Part shown: piece by piece, positions 15,598 to 23,208 of the stretch
Layout of the letters: every line of letters starts with the position of its first letter
Numbering within the stretch: position 1 is the stretch's first letter
Source: Sphingobacteriales bacterium
GTDB taxonomy: Bacteria > Bacteroidota > Bacteroidia > Sphingobacteriales > Sphingobacteriaceae
DNA length: 46,436 nucleotides
NCBI GenBank assembly: GCA_015655115.1
Contig: JAATFQ010000237.1
Location: forward strand, 1 to 46,436
Direction: 5' to 3'
Position numbers and translations under genes: made by a program
Notes under the pieces: model-generated
Databases searched by the model: none
The model's input: the letters and a program-made list of their open reading frames with translations, nothing else
What the model was told of the DNA's origin: nothing

Positions 15598-16368
15598 ATG
15601 AAAATAATATCCTATAATGTCAATGGTATCCGTTCGGCAACCACAAAGAACTTCTTTGGATGGCTGCAGGCGACAGATGCAGATATGATCTGTCTGCAGG
15701 AAGTAAAAGCCATGCCCGTTCAAATCCCGGAAATCATTGCACTGATAGAACAACTGGGGTATCATCACTACTGGTTCAGTGCGGAGAAAAAAGGGTACAG
15801 TGGTGTGGCCATCCTGACAAAGATCAAGCCCAATCATGTTGAATACGGTTGTGGCGAGGAATGGATAGATAAGGAAGGACGCATTTTAAGAGCAGATTTT
15901 GACACGTTTTCCCTTATGAGTGTATATTTACCTTCCGGCTCGTCGGGCGACGACAGACAGGCTAAAAAGTATGAATTTATGACCTTCTTTGAAGGCTACA
16001 TCAAAGGACTGCGTACCATCCACCCCAACATGATCATCTCGGGCGATTATAACATCTGCCATACAGCGATGGACATTCATAATCCGAAATCCAATGCGAA
16101 CTCTTCCGGTTTCCTGCCCGAAGAAAGAGAATGGATGGGATTATTCCTGGAAAGCGGCTTTATAGACACCTTCAGGTATTTCAATAAGGACCCGCACCAA
16201 TATACCTGGTGGAGTTTCAGGGCAAATTCCAGAGCTAAGAACCTGGGATGGCGTATCGACTATCATTTAGCTACGCAGCCGATGCTAGAGCGGTTAAAAA
16301 CGGTAAAAATACTACCTGATGCTGTACATTCAGATCATTGCCCAATCCTGGTAGAGATCGGGGATTAA
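15598..16368 (+). CDS. xth: Exodeoxyribonuclease III (AP endonuclease, ExoA/XthA type)
   Basis: The 256-residue enzyme belongs to the exonuclease-endonuclease-phosphatase fold. All catalytic blocks are present: SYNVNGIRS (N7), LQEVK (metal ligand E35), VYLPSG, the GDYNICH block, WRIDYHL and the terminal SDHCP with H247. It cuts DNA 5' to abasic sites and trims 3' ends in base excision repair. Length is standard. It is transcribed alone and converges on the 5-formyltetrahydrofolate cyclo-ligase gene, with stops only 14 bp apart. Confidence 0.95.
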   Translation: MKIISYNVNGIRSATTKNFFGWLQATDADMICLQEVKAMPVQIPEIIALIEQLGYHHYWFSAEKKGYSGVAILTKIKPNHVEYGCGEEWIDKEGRILRADFDTFSLMSVYLPSGSSGDDRQAKKYEFMTFFEGYIKGLRTIHPNMIISGDYNICHTAMDIHNPKSNANSSGFLPEEREWMGLFLESGFIDTFRYFNKDPHQYTWWSFRANSRAKNLGWRIDYHLATQPMLERLKTVKILPDAVHSDHCPILVEIGD

Positions 16369-16382
16369 GTATCGGCGGCAGC

Positions 16383-16949
16383 TTAAACAGTAAACCTGAT
16401 AATTTTTTCAGGAGTGATACACAGGTCAAGCCTGACATCATCAGCGTGGGTATCAGCAATGTTATCCACGCTTTCAAAAAAAGAAACCCCTACTTTCAGT
16501 GTATCCAGATTTCCCAGAAAACGGTCGTAAAAGCCTTTCCCATAACCCACCCTATATCCACGGCTGTCGAATGCCAGCAGGGGCACAATTACCATATCTA
16601 TCTTTCCGGCATGGGTTTCATCCTGCACAGGTTCCAGAATATTAAACAGGTTTTTCTGCAGGTATTCTTCGCTCTTATAGGGATGGTGTGTCATCAGGTT
16701 GGTTTTGAAATCTGCCCGGGGCACCAGGATCTGGATTTCAGGATGATGATCCTTCAGCCATCTGATCAGCATAAAAGTATCAGGCTCATTCTTTTCTGCA
16801 ATAGGCAGAAACAAATGCAGCACCTGTACCTGAGCGAAATCTAACGTAGTAAACTGATATAATAGTTTTTCATTGAACAGCGTCTGTTCCTCCTGACTGA
16901 GTGCATTTCTGCGTGTCATTTCCTGTTTCCTGAGCTCTGCCTTGTTCAT
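16383..16949 (-). CDS. 5-formyltetrahydrofolate cyclo-ligase
   Basis: The 188-residue enzyme uses ATP to turn 5-formyl-THF into 5,10-methenyl-THF, returning stored folate to one-carbon metabolism. Evidence: the N-terminal KAELRKQEMTRRNAL segment with the Lys/Arg cluster, the LVPRADF substrate loop, and the glycine-rich signature RVGYGKGFYDRFL near residue 135. Length fits the family (180-200). The gene is read away from efp, whose terminator lies between them. Confidence 0.93.
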   Translation of the reverse strand: MNKAELRKQEMTRRNALSQEEQTLFNEKLLYQFTTLDFAQVQVLHLFLPIAEKNEPDTFMLIRWLKDHHPEIQILVPRADFKTNLMTHHPYKSEEYLQKNLFNILEPVQDETHAGKIDMVIVPLLAFDSRGYRVGYGKGFYDRFLGNLDTLKVGVSFFESVDNIADTHADDVRLDLCITPEKIIRFTV

Positions 16950-16995
16950 ATTTCTTTTTGCTGCACGAAGATAAAAATTATGCCTTAAAAAAATA

Positions 16996-17021
16996 TGGCT
17001 TCGGGAACCACTCCGAAGCCA
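16996..17021 (-). terminator. Terminator of efp
   Basis: A 9-bp stem TGGCTTCGG/CCGAAGCCA (16996-17004 with 17013-17021) closes an 8-nt loop, followed on the minus strand by ATATTTTTTT. It sits 37 bp past the efp stop. Confidence 0.8.
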
Positions 17022-17058
17022 AAATCAACCTAAACCTAAAACTAAACTATGAAAATTC

Positions 17059-17619
17059 TTATTTTACTCTTTCTATGTAATCGCCAGTACGTGTATCTAC
17101 CCGGATTTTATCTCCCTGATTGATGAATATTGGCACTCTAATTTCTACTCCTGTTTCTACTGTTGCATATTTCAGTGCACTTGTAGAAGTATCGCCTTTT
17201 ACAGCTGGCTCTGTATATGTAACCTCCAGTTCCACATGTGAAGGTGTCTGTGCCATAATAGGCTCGTCACTTTCAAAAGAGATAATTACATTCATTCCTT
17301 CTTTTAAGAATTTAATAGATTCACCAAACAATGATTTGGTAATATTAAACTGCTCAAAGGTGTTATTATCCATCACTACAAGGAAGTCACCGTCCTCATA
17401 AAGGTACTGATAATCACTTGTTTCCACACGGCAGATCGTTACTTCTTCGTCTGTACGGAAACGGTACTCCACTAGCTTGCTAGTTTTAATGTTTCGCATT
17501 TTGGCCTGGTAAAATGCTCTTAAGTTTCCAGGAGTACGGTGGATCAATTCTTCCACAGCAACTAATTCTCCATTGAAACGAAGGATATTACCACTTTTTA
17601 TTTCTGATGCTTTTGCCAT
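17059..17619 (-). CDS. efp: Elongation factor P
   Basis: The 186-residue protein has the three EF-P beta-barrel domains (about 1-63, 64-126, 127-186) and binds the ribosome to relieve stalling at polyproline stretches. The domain I loop, which reaches the peptidyl-transferase centre, reads RTPGNLRAF. By alignment with PGKGQAF of E. coli, the modified Lys34 is replaced by Asn32. So neither lysylation (EpmA) nor the rhamnosylated Arg at that exact position is expected, although R34 is two residues further on. A consensus promoter sits 133 bp upstream, giving an unusually long leader. Confidence 0.95.
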   Translation of the reverse strand: MAKASEIKSGNILRFNGELVAVEELIHRTPGNLRAFYQAKMRNIKTSKLVEYRFRTDEEVTICRVETSDYQYLYEDGDFLVVMDNNTFEQFNITKSLFGESIKFLKEGMNVIISFESDEPIMAQTPSHVELEVTYTEPAVKGDTSTSALKYATVETGVEIRVPIFINQGDKIRVDTRTGDYIERVK

Positions 17620-17752
17620 TTTGCTTTTTATAACACCTTTTTCTAACGCTGTCAGCGATAATGAAACGCTTATAGATAAGTAATATTATATTGCCCTACC
17701 GATAAATTTTTCAGCGAAATGCAGGCAGAACAAGTAGCCCTATTTCGTGCCG

Positions 17753-17783
17753 CAAAGGTAAAAACAATTATTGAGTCCTGCAA
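17753..17783 (-). promoter_or_regulatory. Promoter of efp
   Basis: On the minus strand there is TTG (17783-17781), a 20-bp spacer, then TACCTTTG (17760-17753). The ATG is at 17619, so the leader would be about 129 nt. I see no known riboswitch in it. Confidence 0.55.
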
Positions 17784-17858
17784 TAGTAAATTGCAATTTA
17801 TTTCAATAAGCGATTTGAGGGCTGATTCGTGACAATCTCCTTGCAATTCTGAGACAGA

Positions 17859-18479
17859 TTACTGTTCTTTAAAATCCATGACCTGGATGAGATGGTCACA
17901 GAAAGAATATTCATTTTCCTGGTTCGAGCCTACCAATACGATCCTGCCAGCACTGAATTTTTCTATCAGTTCATGGTACCATATCATCCCCTGTTTATCC
18001 AGGTTCGACGTGGGTTCGTCAAGGAATAGCAAAGGCGAATTAGTGCAGCAGGCCAGCGCCAGCTTTGTACGCTGTTTCATGCCAGAAGAAAAATACTTCA
18101 GGGCTTTATCCTGCGATTTTGCCAACCCCAGAAGGTCCATTAGCTGTACAGCGTCTATATCAGGGTGGAACTGTTTGAATTTAAAATGGAAATCGATCGT
18201 TTCCTGCAGTGTAAACTCTTCTACCAGATCGAGGTAAGGAGCAGCAAAGCTGATATACCTGTAGATCTGCTCTACGGCAATGTCATATCCATCAGCATAG
18301 CTGATCGTACCTTCAGATGGCGCTAAAGCGCCCAAAATAACACTTAACAGCGTTGATTTACCCGAGCCGTTTGGCCCCAGTATTGCATATTTACCGGCAG
18401 AGTGAAATGAGTAAGTGAAATTCCTGAAAATCCACTCCTGATTAAACCTTCTGCCGGCATCTTTTAAATCAATCCTCAT
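17859..18479 (-). CDS. ABC transporter ATP-binding protein, partner unknown
   Basis: The 206-residue ATPase has Walker A GPNGSGKST (residues 35-43), the signature YFSSGMKQR and Walker B LLFLDEPTS. The H-loop His, normally a few residues after the D-loop strand, is not where expected: the sequence there is VLVGSNQENE. It resembles CcmA-like and ABC-2 type ATPases. No permease gene lies next to it. It starts 11 bp after lpxA, so it belongs to the lipid A operon by position. Participation in lipid or cell-envelope export is only an inference from context. Confidence 0.85.
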   Translation of the reverse strand: MRIDLKDAGRRFNQEWIFRNFTYSFHSAGKYAILGPNGSGKSTLLSVILGALAPSEGTISYADGYDIAVEQIYRYISFAAPYLDLVEEFTLQETIDFHFKFKQFHPDIDAVQLMDLLGLAKSQDKALKYFSSGMKQRTKLALACCTNSPLLFLDEPTSNLDKQGMIWYHELIEKFSAGRIVLVGSNQENEYSFCDHLIQVMDFKEQ

Positions 18480-18490
18480 GATTAAAATGG

Positions 18491-19276
18491 TTAGCTCCCT
18501 GAGCCAAAGCCTTTCATCATGCCACGATTGGAATTACGTACAAAGTCAACGATTTCATCCCTGATTTCCGTAGCCGCAAATTCGGCCTCTATCTTATCCA
18601 ATGCTTTGGTTACATTGTTATGTTTTACAAACAGTACTCTGTAGATTTCCTGGATTTCGTTGATCTTCTCAGAAGAGAACCCGCGCCTTCTCAGTCCCAC
18701 AGAATTGATCCCTACATAAGAAAGAGGTTCCCTTGCCGCCTTCACATAAGGTGGTACATCCTTCCGTACCAGCGATCCACCGGTCACAAACGCATGCGAG
18801 CCCACTTTAACAAACTGATGGATGGCAACAAGCCCAGCCAGCACAACATAATCACCGATAGTGATATGGCCCGCTAAGGTTGTACTGTTAGAAAAGATAC
18901 AATAATCGCCCACTTCGCAATCATGCGCAATATGTGAATAAGCCTGAATAAGGCAGTTACTCCCAATCACGGTCTTCCATTTATCTTTCGTGCCCCTGTT
19001 GATGGTCACACATTCCCGGATGGTGGTATTGTCACCAATCTCAGCTGTAGTCACCTCCCCGGCAAATTTAAGGTCCTGCGGAACACCCGAGATCACCGAT
19101 CCGGGGAAAATGCGACAGTTTTTACCTATCCGCGCACCATCCATGATGACCACATTAGAGGCTATCCAGGTACCCTCGCCGATGACAACATCCTTGTGGA
19201 TAACTGCAAAAGGCTCTATAATAACGTTATCCGCAATTTTTGCATCCGGATGTATATATGCTAAGGGTTGAATCAT
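18491..19276 (-). CDS. lpxA: UDP-N-acetylglucosamine acyltransferase LpxA
   Basis: The 261-residue enzyme performs the first step of lipid A synthesis, moving a 3-hydroxyacyl chain from ACP to the 3-OH of UDP-GlcNAc. It shows the left-handed beta-helix hexapeptide repeats throughout the first 190 residues and the catalytic block SHIAHDC with H118, equivalent to H125 of E. coli. The C-terminal part (about 195-261) is the helical domain. The ATG at 19276 overlaps the lpxC/fabZ stop by 4 bp (ATGA), showing tight coupling. Confidence 0.97.
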   Translation of the reverse strand: MIQPLAYIHPDAKIADNVIIEPFAVIHKDVVIGEGTWIASNVVIMDGARIGKNCRIFPGSVISGVPQDLKFAGEVTTAEIGDNTTIRECVTINRGTKDKWKTVIGSNCLIQAYSHIAHDCEVGDYCIFSNSTTLAGHITIGDYVVLAGLVAIHQFVKVGSHAFVTGGSLVRKDVPPYVKAAREPLSYVGINSVGLRRRGFSSEKINEIQEIYRVLFVKHNNVTKALDKIEAEFAATEIRDEIVDFVRNSNRGMMKGFGSGS

Positions 19277-20685
19277 GATACGCGATCGCTTTCTTTAACT
19301 TTTGAAATTTGTGCCATCATTTCGGCCTCTACAACAATTTTATCTCCTACCATGCCCACACCTTTCATTTGTGCGATGCCCCTGCGAATAGGTTCCATCA
19401 GGTCGCATCTGAAAACTATAGTATCGCCAGGTAACACCTGGGCCCTAAACCTTACTTTATCAATTTTCAGGAAATAAGTGAGATAATTCCTCGGATCAGG
19501 CACAGTACTCAAAACCAGTACACCACCGGTCTGAGCCATAGCCTCAATCTGAATAACCCCGGGCATTACCGGCGCACCAGGGAAGTGACCCCTGAAGAAC
19601 TCCTCATTCATCGTTACATTTTTTACCCCTACAACGTGTGTCTTAGACAATTCAAGGATCTTGTCAATGAATAGCATAGGCTGTCTGTGCGGTAAAATCT
19701 CCATGATCTGCATCACATCGTAGAGCGGCTTTACAGATGGATCATATACTTTTTGTATTTTCTTGTTCTTTTCTTTCTTGATAGCCGCTTTAATTTTTTT
19801 AGCGAAGGCTACATTTGCAGCATGCCCTGGCCTGGCTGCCATAATATGTCCTTTTAAGTGCATACCCACTAGCGCAAGGTCGCCGATCATGTCCAGTAAC
19901 TTATGACGGGCAGGCTCATTCTGATAGCGCAGCTCCATATTATTCAGGATTCCCTGAGGTGCCACTTCAATTTTTTCCCTTTTAAAGATCTTCGCAAGGT
20001 GGTCTAATTCCTCCCTGGTCACTGCCTTATCTACGATAACGATGGCATTGTTCAGGTCGCCCCCTTTAATGAGGTTATGCGACAACTGATATTCCAGCTC
20101 ATGCAGGAAGCAGAAAGTGCGACACGAGGCGATCTCATCCTTAAATTCGGCAATACTGGAAATAACAGCATGCTGGCTGCCCAATACAGGCGAATTATAG
20201 TCGATCATACAGGTAAATCTGTAATCATCAAGCGGCATAGCTACAATCTCTACCTTACGGTCAGATTCAGTATAAGTAATGTTATGAGGAATCTGAAAAT
20301 ATTCACGGTCAACAGTTTGGCTAACTACACCTGCACGTTCAAGCGCTTCAACAAACAAGATAGCACTACCGTCCATAATAGGCGTTTCCGGTCCATCAAG
20401 CTTCATTAAAACATTATCAAGGTCCATACCCACCAAAGAAGCCATTACATGCTCCACAGTGCTGATACTTGCTCCGTTCTGTGTAATTGTTGTCCCCCTT
20501 GCTGTATCAGTAACATTATCACAGTCGGCATCTACCACTGGCTGCCCAGGTAAATCGACACGCTGAAATTTAAATCCGTGATTTTCTGGTGCCGGACAAA
20601 AAGTTAAGGTGACCATTGCGCCTGTATGCAGGCCAACGCCTTCTACAGAAACCTCACTTTTTATAGTTTTTTGTTTAACGTTCAT
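19273..20685 (-). CDS. lpxC/fabZ: Bifunctional LpxC-FabZ fusion
   Basis: The 470-residue protein joins two enzymes. Residues 1 to about 300 are LpxC, the zinc deacetylase that commits UDP-3-O-acyl-GlcNAc to lipid A: E78-H79, H261 and D265 supply the metal site and H280 (HLKGH) the catalytic His. Residues about 322-470 are FabZ, the 3-hydroxyacyl-ACP dehydratase of fatty acid synthesis, with LPHRQPMLFID and catalytic H367 (GHFPG) and E381. The linker (about 300-320) is Lys-rich. The fusion is known in Bacteroidota and places the two competing uses of 3-hydroxyacyl-ACP in one chain. It overlaps lpxD by 1 bp. Confidence 0.97.
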   Translation of the reverse strand: MNVKQKTIKSEVSVEGVGLHTGAMVTLTFCPAPENHGFKFQRVDLPGQPVVDADCDNVTDTARGTTITQNGASISTVEHVMASLVGMDLDNVLMKLDGPETPIMDGSAILFVEALERAGVVSQTVDREYFQIPHNITYTESDRKVEIVAMPLDDYRFTCMIDYNSPVLGSQHAVISSIAEFKDEIASCRTFCFLHELEYQLSHNLIKGGDLNNAIVIVDKAVTREELDHLAKIFKREKIEVAPQGILNNMELRYQNEPARHKLLDMIGDLALVGMHLKGHIMAARPGHAANVAFAKKIKAAIKKEKNKKIQKVYDPSVKPLYDVMQIMEILPHRQPMLFIDKILELSKTHVVGVKNVTMNEEFFRGHFPGAPVMPGVIQIEAMAQTGGVLVLSTVPDPRNYLTYFLKIDKVRFRAQVLPGDTIVFRCDLMEPIRRGIAQMKGVGMVGDKIVVEAEMMAQISKVKESDRVS

Positions 20686-21758
20686 TATTGTTTTGGTGTG
20701 GTACTAAATTCTTTTTGGTTAGCATTTTCTTTTATTTCCGCCTCTAAATTGGATATGCGTTTAACGATTCCGGGCAACTGTTTAAAAAGTACAGATGCCC
20801 TCATCCAGTCACGCAGCGGCTGTGCCGGAGAGCCGTGCCATTGTTTATTTTCTTCAATAGTGCTAAAATTAATTCCCGCCTGCGCTCCGATCTGGGTACC
20901 TCTAGCAAGCGACAAGTGCCCTGCAATACCAACCTGCCCCCCGATAACAGACTTCTCGCCAACCTTAGAGCTTCCTGAAATCCCCGTTTGCGCGGCGACA
21001 ACAGAATTCTCGCCAACATCGACATTATGGGCAATCTGGATCAGGTTATCCAGCTTCACCCCTTTTCTGATAAATGTGGAGCCCATTGTAGCGCGGTCAA
21101 TAGCGGTATTAGCGCCTATTTCAACATCATCTTCAATCACTACGTTTCCTATCTGCGCAATTTTTGAGTAGGTGCCATCAGGCTGAGGCGCAAAGCCGAA
21201 ACCATCGCTGCCAATAACGGTATTGCCATGAATCATCACACGGGAGCCTATAACTGAGCGGTTATAGATCTTTACACCTGGATAGAAAGTACATTTTTCG
21301 CCAATTTTTGAATCCTGCCCAATAAAAACCTGCTGTGAGATTTTAGTATTGTCGCCTATTTCCACGCCGGCAGAGATATAAGAAAATGCCCCAATAAAGA
21401 CATTTTTACCAATTTTGGCTGTAGGGTCAACAAAAGAAGGCTGTTCAATGCCTGTCTGTTCTGTATACTGGTTCAGTGCTTCATTATATTTTTCCAACAG
21501 AACAGAAAACGCACTATATGGATCTTTAACCCTTACCAGCGTACAAGTGACAGGCTGTGAGGGCACAAAGTCTTCACCAACGATGACCACGGAGGCATGC
21601 GTTGAGTAGATATAATTTTCGTACTTCCGGTTTGATAGAAAACATAACGTCCCTTTTTTACCATCTTCTATTTTTGAAAGCTCCGAAACTGTACTTGTCT
21701 CATCTCCTTCAATCGCTCCATTTAAAAAGTCGCTTATCTGCTTGGCAGTAAATTGCAT
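20685..21758 (-). CDS. lpxD: UDP-3-O-(3-hydroxyacyl)glucosamine N-acyltransferase LpxD
   Basis: The 357-residue enzyme adds the N-linked 3-hydroxyacyl chain in the third step of lipid A synthesis. It has the N-terminal uridine-binding domain (about 1-100), hexapeptide repeats of the beta-helix (about 105-315) with the catalytic H244 in LIQIAHNVDVG, and a C-terminal helix. It is the first gene of lpxD-lpxC/fabZ-lpxA-ABC. A very good promoter ends only 4 bp before the ATG, so the mRNA may be leaderless. Confidence 0.97.
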   Translation of the reverse strand: MQFTAKQISDFLNGAIEGDETSTVSELSKIEDGKKGTLCFLSNRKYENYIYSTHASVVIVGEDFVPSQPVTCTLVRVKDPYSAFSVLLEKYNEALNQYTEQTGIEQPSFVDPTAKIGKNVFIGAFSYISAGVEIGDNTKISQQVFIGQDSKIGEKCTFYPGVKIYNRSVIGSRVMIHGNTVIGSDGFGFAPQPDGTYSKIAQIGNVVIEDDVEIGANTAIDRATMGSTFIRKGVKLDNLIQIAHNVDVGENSVVAAQTGISGSSKVGEKSVIGGQVGIAGHLSLARGTQIGAQAGINFSTIEENKQWHGSPAQPLRDWMRASVLFKQLPGIVKRISNLEAEIKENANQKEFSTTPKQ

Positions 21759-21762
21759 TCTA

Positions 21763-21793
21763 CAAAGTTAAATGTTAAATTGATATGAACAAA
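21763..21793 (-). promoter_or_regulatory. Promoter of the lpxD operon
   Basis: On the minus strand there is TTTG (21793-21790), a 19-bp spacer, then TAACTTTG (21770-21763), a full consensus match. The lpxD ATG (21758) begins 5 bp after the final G, about where transcription should start. Confidence 0.7.
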
Positions 21794-21873
21794 TTATCTC
21801 AACCTGTTAATTGTCCGCTTTAATTTAAAAACTAAAAAACGGGATAAATTTTCGATTATTTTGTTAAATAATG

Positions 21874-23103
21874 CTAAATAATCCTTGGGTAACATAAGAT
21901 ATGTTTTTTTACCGTCTTATCTAGCGACTCCAGGTTTGATAAATCCGATGCCTTAGCAATGTCTATTGTACTGCTATCTTTTAATAAGATGCTGATTGTA
22001 CTGCTCCCGCCGGCAGCATTGTATGCCCGGTTCATGATTACATCGGTAAAAACAAAATAAGAAACCTCTTCCATGGTAATACCCAGCGTCAAAGCCGCAT
22101 CCTCCCTGATCATTTGCAGCCTTTCTTCCTCCTGCGGCTCATTGGTCATCTCAATTTTATACAGATTACGGTTAACAAGCATCTGGCATAACAACGCCAG
22201 GATACGGTCGTCATCCTCCGCCCAGACTTTCACCGAAGCAAAAATATCCTGGTCGTCCAGCTTCGCAAACTGCATCAGGTGGATCTCTTCTTCAAAAAAT
22301 AATCTTTCAGAAATATTGTTCTCCAAAAAGTGTTTCAATGCGGGCGTAGCAAACAGGTCCTTCCCTTTAAAAGCAAGCTCTTTTGCCCGTTTAAGGATCT
22401 TTACCAGCAGCTGTTCGCCGGCAATTACGGTTTTATGCAGGTAAACCTGCCAGTACATCAGCCGGCGCGCAATCAAAAACTTCTCTATGGAATAAATACC
22501 TTTCTCTTCAATAACCAGGTTGTCGTCTATAATATTGAACATTTTAATGATCCGGTCGAAACTGATGACCCCCTCACTTACCCCTGTAAAGAAGCTGTCT
22601 CTGTTCAGGTAGTCCATCCTATCCAGGTCCAGCTGACTGGAGATGAGCTGATGCAGGAACCTTTTGGGATATTCCCCCTTAAATAAAGCGATGGCCAGGG
22701 TTAGCTGTCCGCTGAATTCGACATTTAACTTCTCCATCATGAGCATGGAAATATCCTCATGCTTAACTCCGTTTACCAAAGAATGCTCCAGTGCGTGAGA
22801 AAAAGGGCCATGGCCAATGTCATGCAAAAGTATAGCTATTGTTGCCGCCTCTTCTTCTTCTTTAGTGATGATATGGCCTTTGCTCCTGATGACCTCAATC
22901 GCTAAACTCATCAGGTGCATAGCACCAATTGCATGGTGAAAACGCGTGTGAAGTGCCCCAGGATATACAAGATGCGTCATTCCCAGTTGTTTAATATACC
23001 GCAGCCGCTGAAAATAAGAATGTGATATTAAATCAAATATTAATGCTGATGGCACGTTTATAAACCCGTACACCGGATCGTTTATTATTTTCTTTTTGTT
23101 CAA
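21874..23103 (-). CDS. HD-domain phosphohydrolase (dGTPase/SAMHD1-like)
   Basis: The 409-residue protein has the HD metal-site motifs HTRFHHAIGAMHL (near residue 55) and LLHDIGHGPFSHALEHS (near residue 100), with downstream SSQLDLDRMDYL. The last is typical of the SAMHD1/YwfO-type dNTP triphosphohydrolase group, so release of triphosphate from dNTPs is the best guess. Substrate is not proven. No ATG fits: TTG codons occur at 23112 and 23103, and I prefer 23103 because it yields MNKKKIINDPVYGF, like related proteins. It lies upstream of lpxD on the same strand, with a gap of about 115 bp holding the lpxD promoter. Confidence 0.85.
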   Translation of the reverse strand: MNKKKIINDPVYGFINVPSALIFDLISHSYFQRLRYIKQLGMTHLVYPGALHTRFHHAIGAMHLMSLAIEVIRSKGHIITKEEEEAATIAILLHDIGHGPFSHALEHSLVNGVKHEDISMLMMEKLNVEFSGQLTLAIALFKGEYPKRFLHQLISSQLDLDRMDYLNRDSFFTGVSEGVISFDRIIKMFNIIDDNLVIEEKGIYSIEKFLIARRLMYWQVYLHKTVIAGEQLLVKILKRAKELAFKGKDLFATPALKHFLENNISERLFFEEEIHLMQFAKLDDQDIFASVKVWAEDDDRILALLCQMLVNRNLYKIEMTNEPQEEERLQMIREDAALTLGITMEEVSYFVFTDVIMNRAYNAAGGSSTISILLKDSSTIDIAKASDLSNLESLDKTVKKHILCYPRII

Positions 23104-23155
23104 TACCTGCAAAATAAAATTATACGGTACAAAAATTGCTATTTTTATCCGTACT

Positions 23156-23175
23156 AAAAAGGCCTGAGCCTTTTT
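23156..23175. other. Hairpin between divergent HD-domain gene and porX
   Basis: AAAAAGGC (23156-23163), a CTGA loop and GCCTTTTT (23168-23175) form a compact terminator-like hairpin. Since both flanking genes read away from it, it is not a normal end-of-gene terminator. It would fall in or near the porX leader and could attenuate or insulate transcription. Confidence 0.45.
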
Positions 23176-23208
23176 GGTGATATTATTTACACCATATAAT
23201 AAACAATA

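Noticed and set aside
17620..17752. Riboswitch in the efp leader
   Set aside because: I could not fit the sequence to a known aptamer core. Only an unusually long leader is supported.
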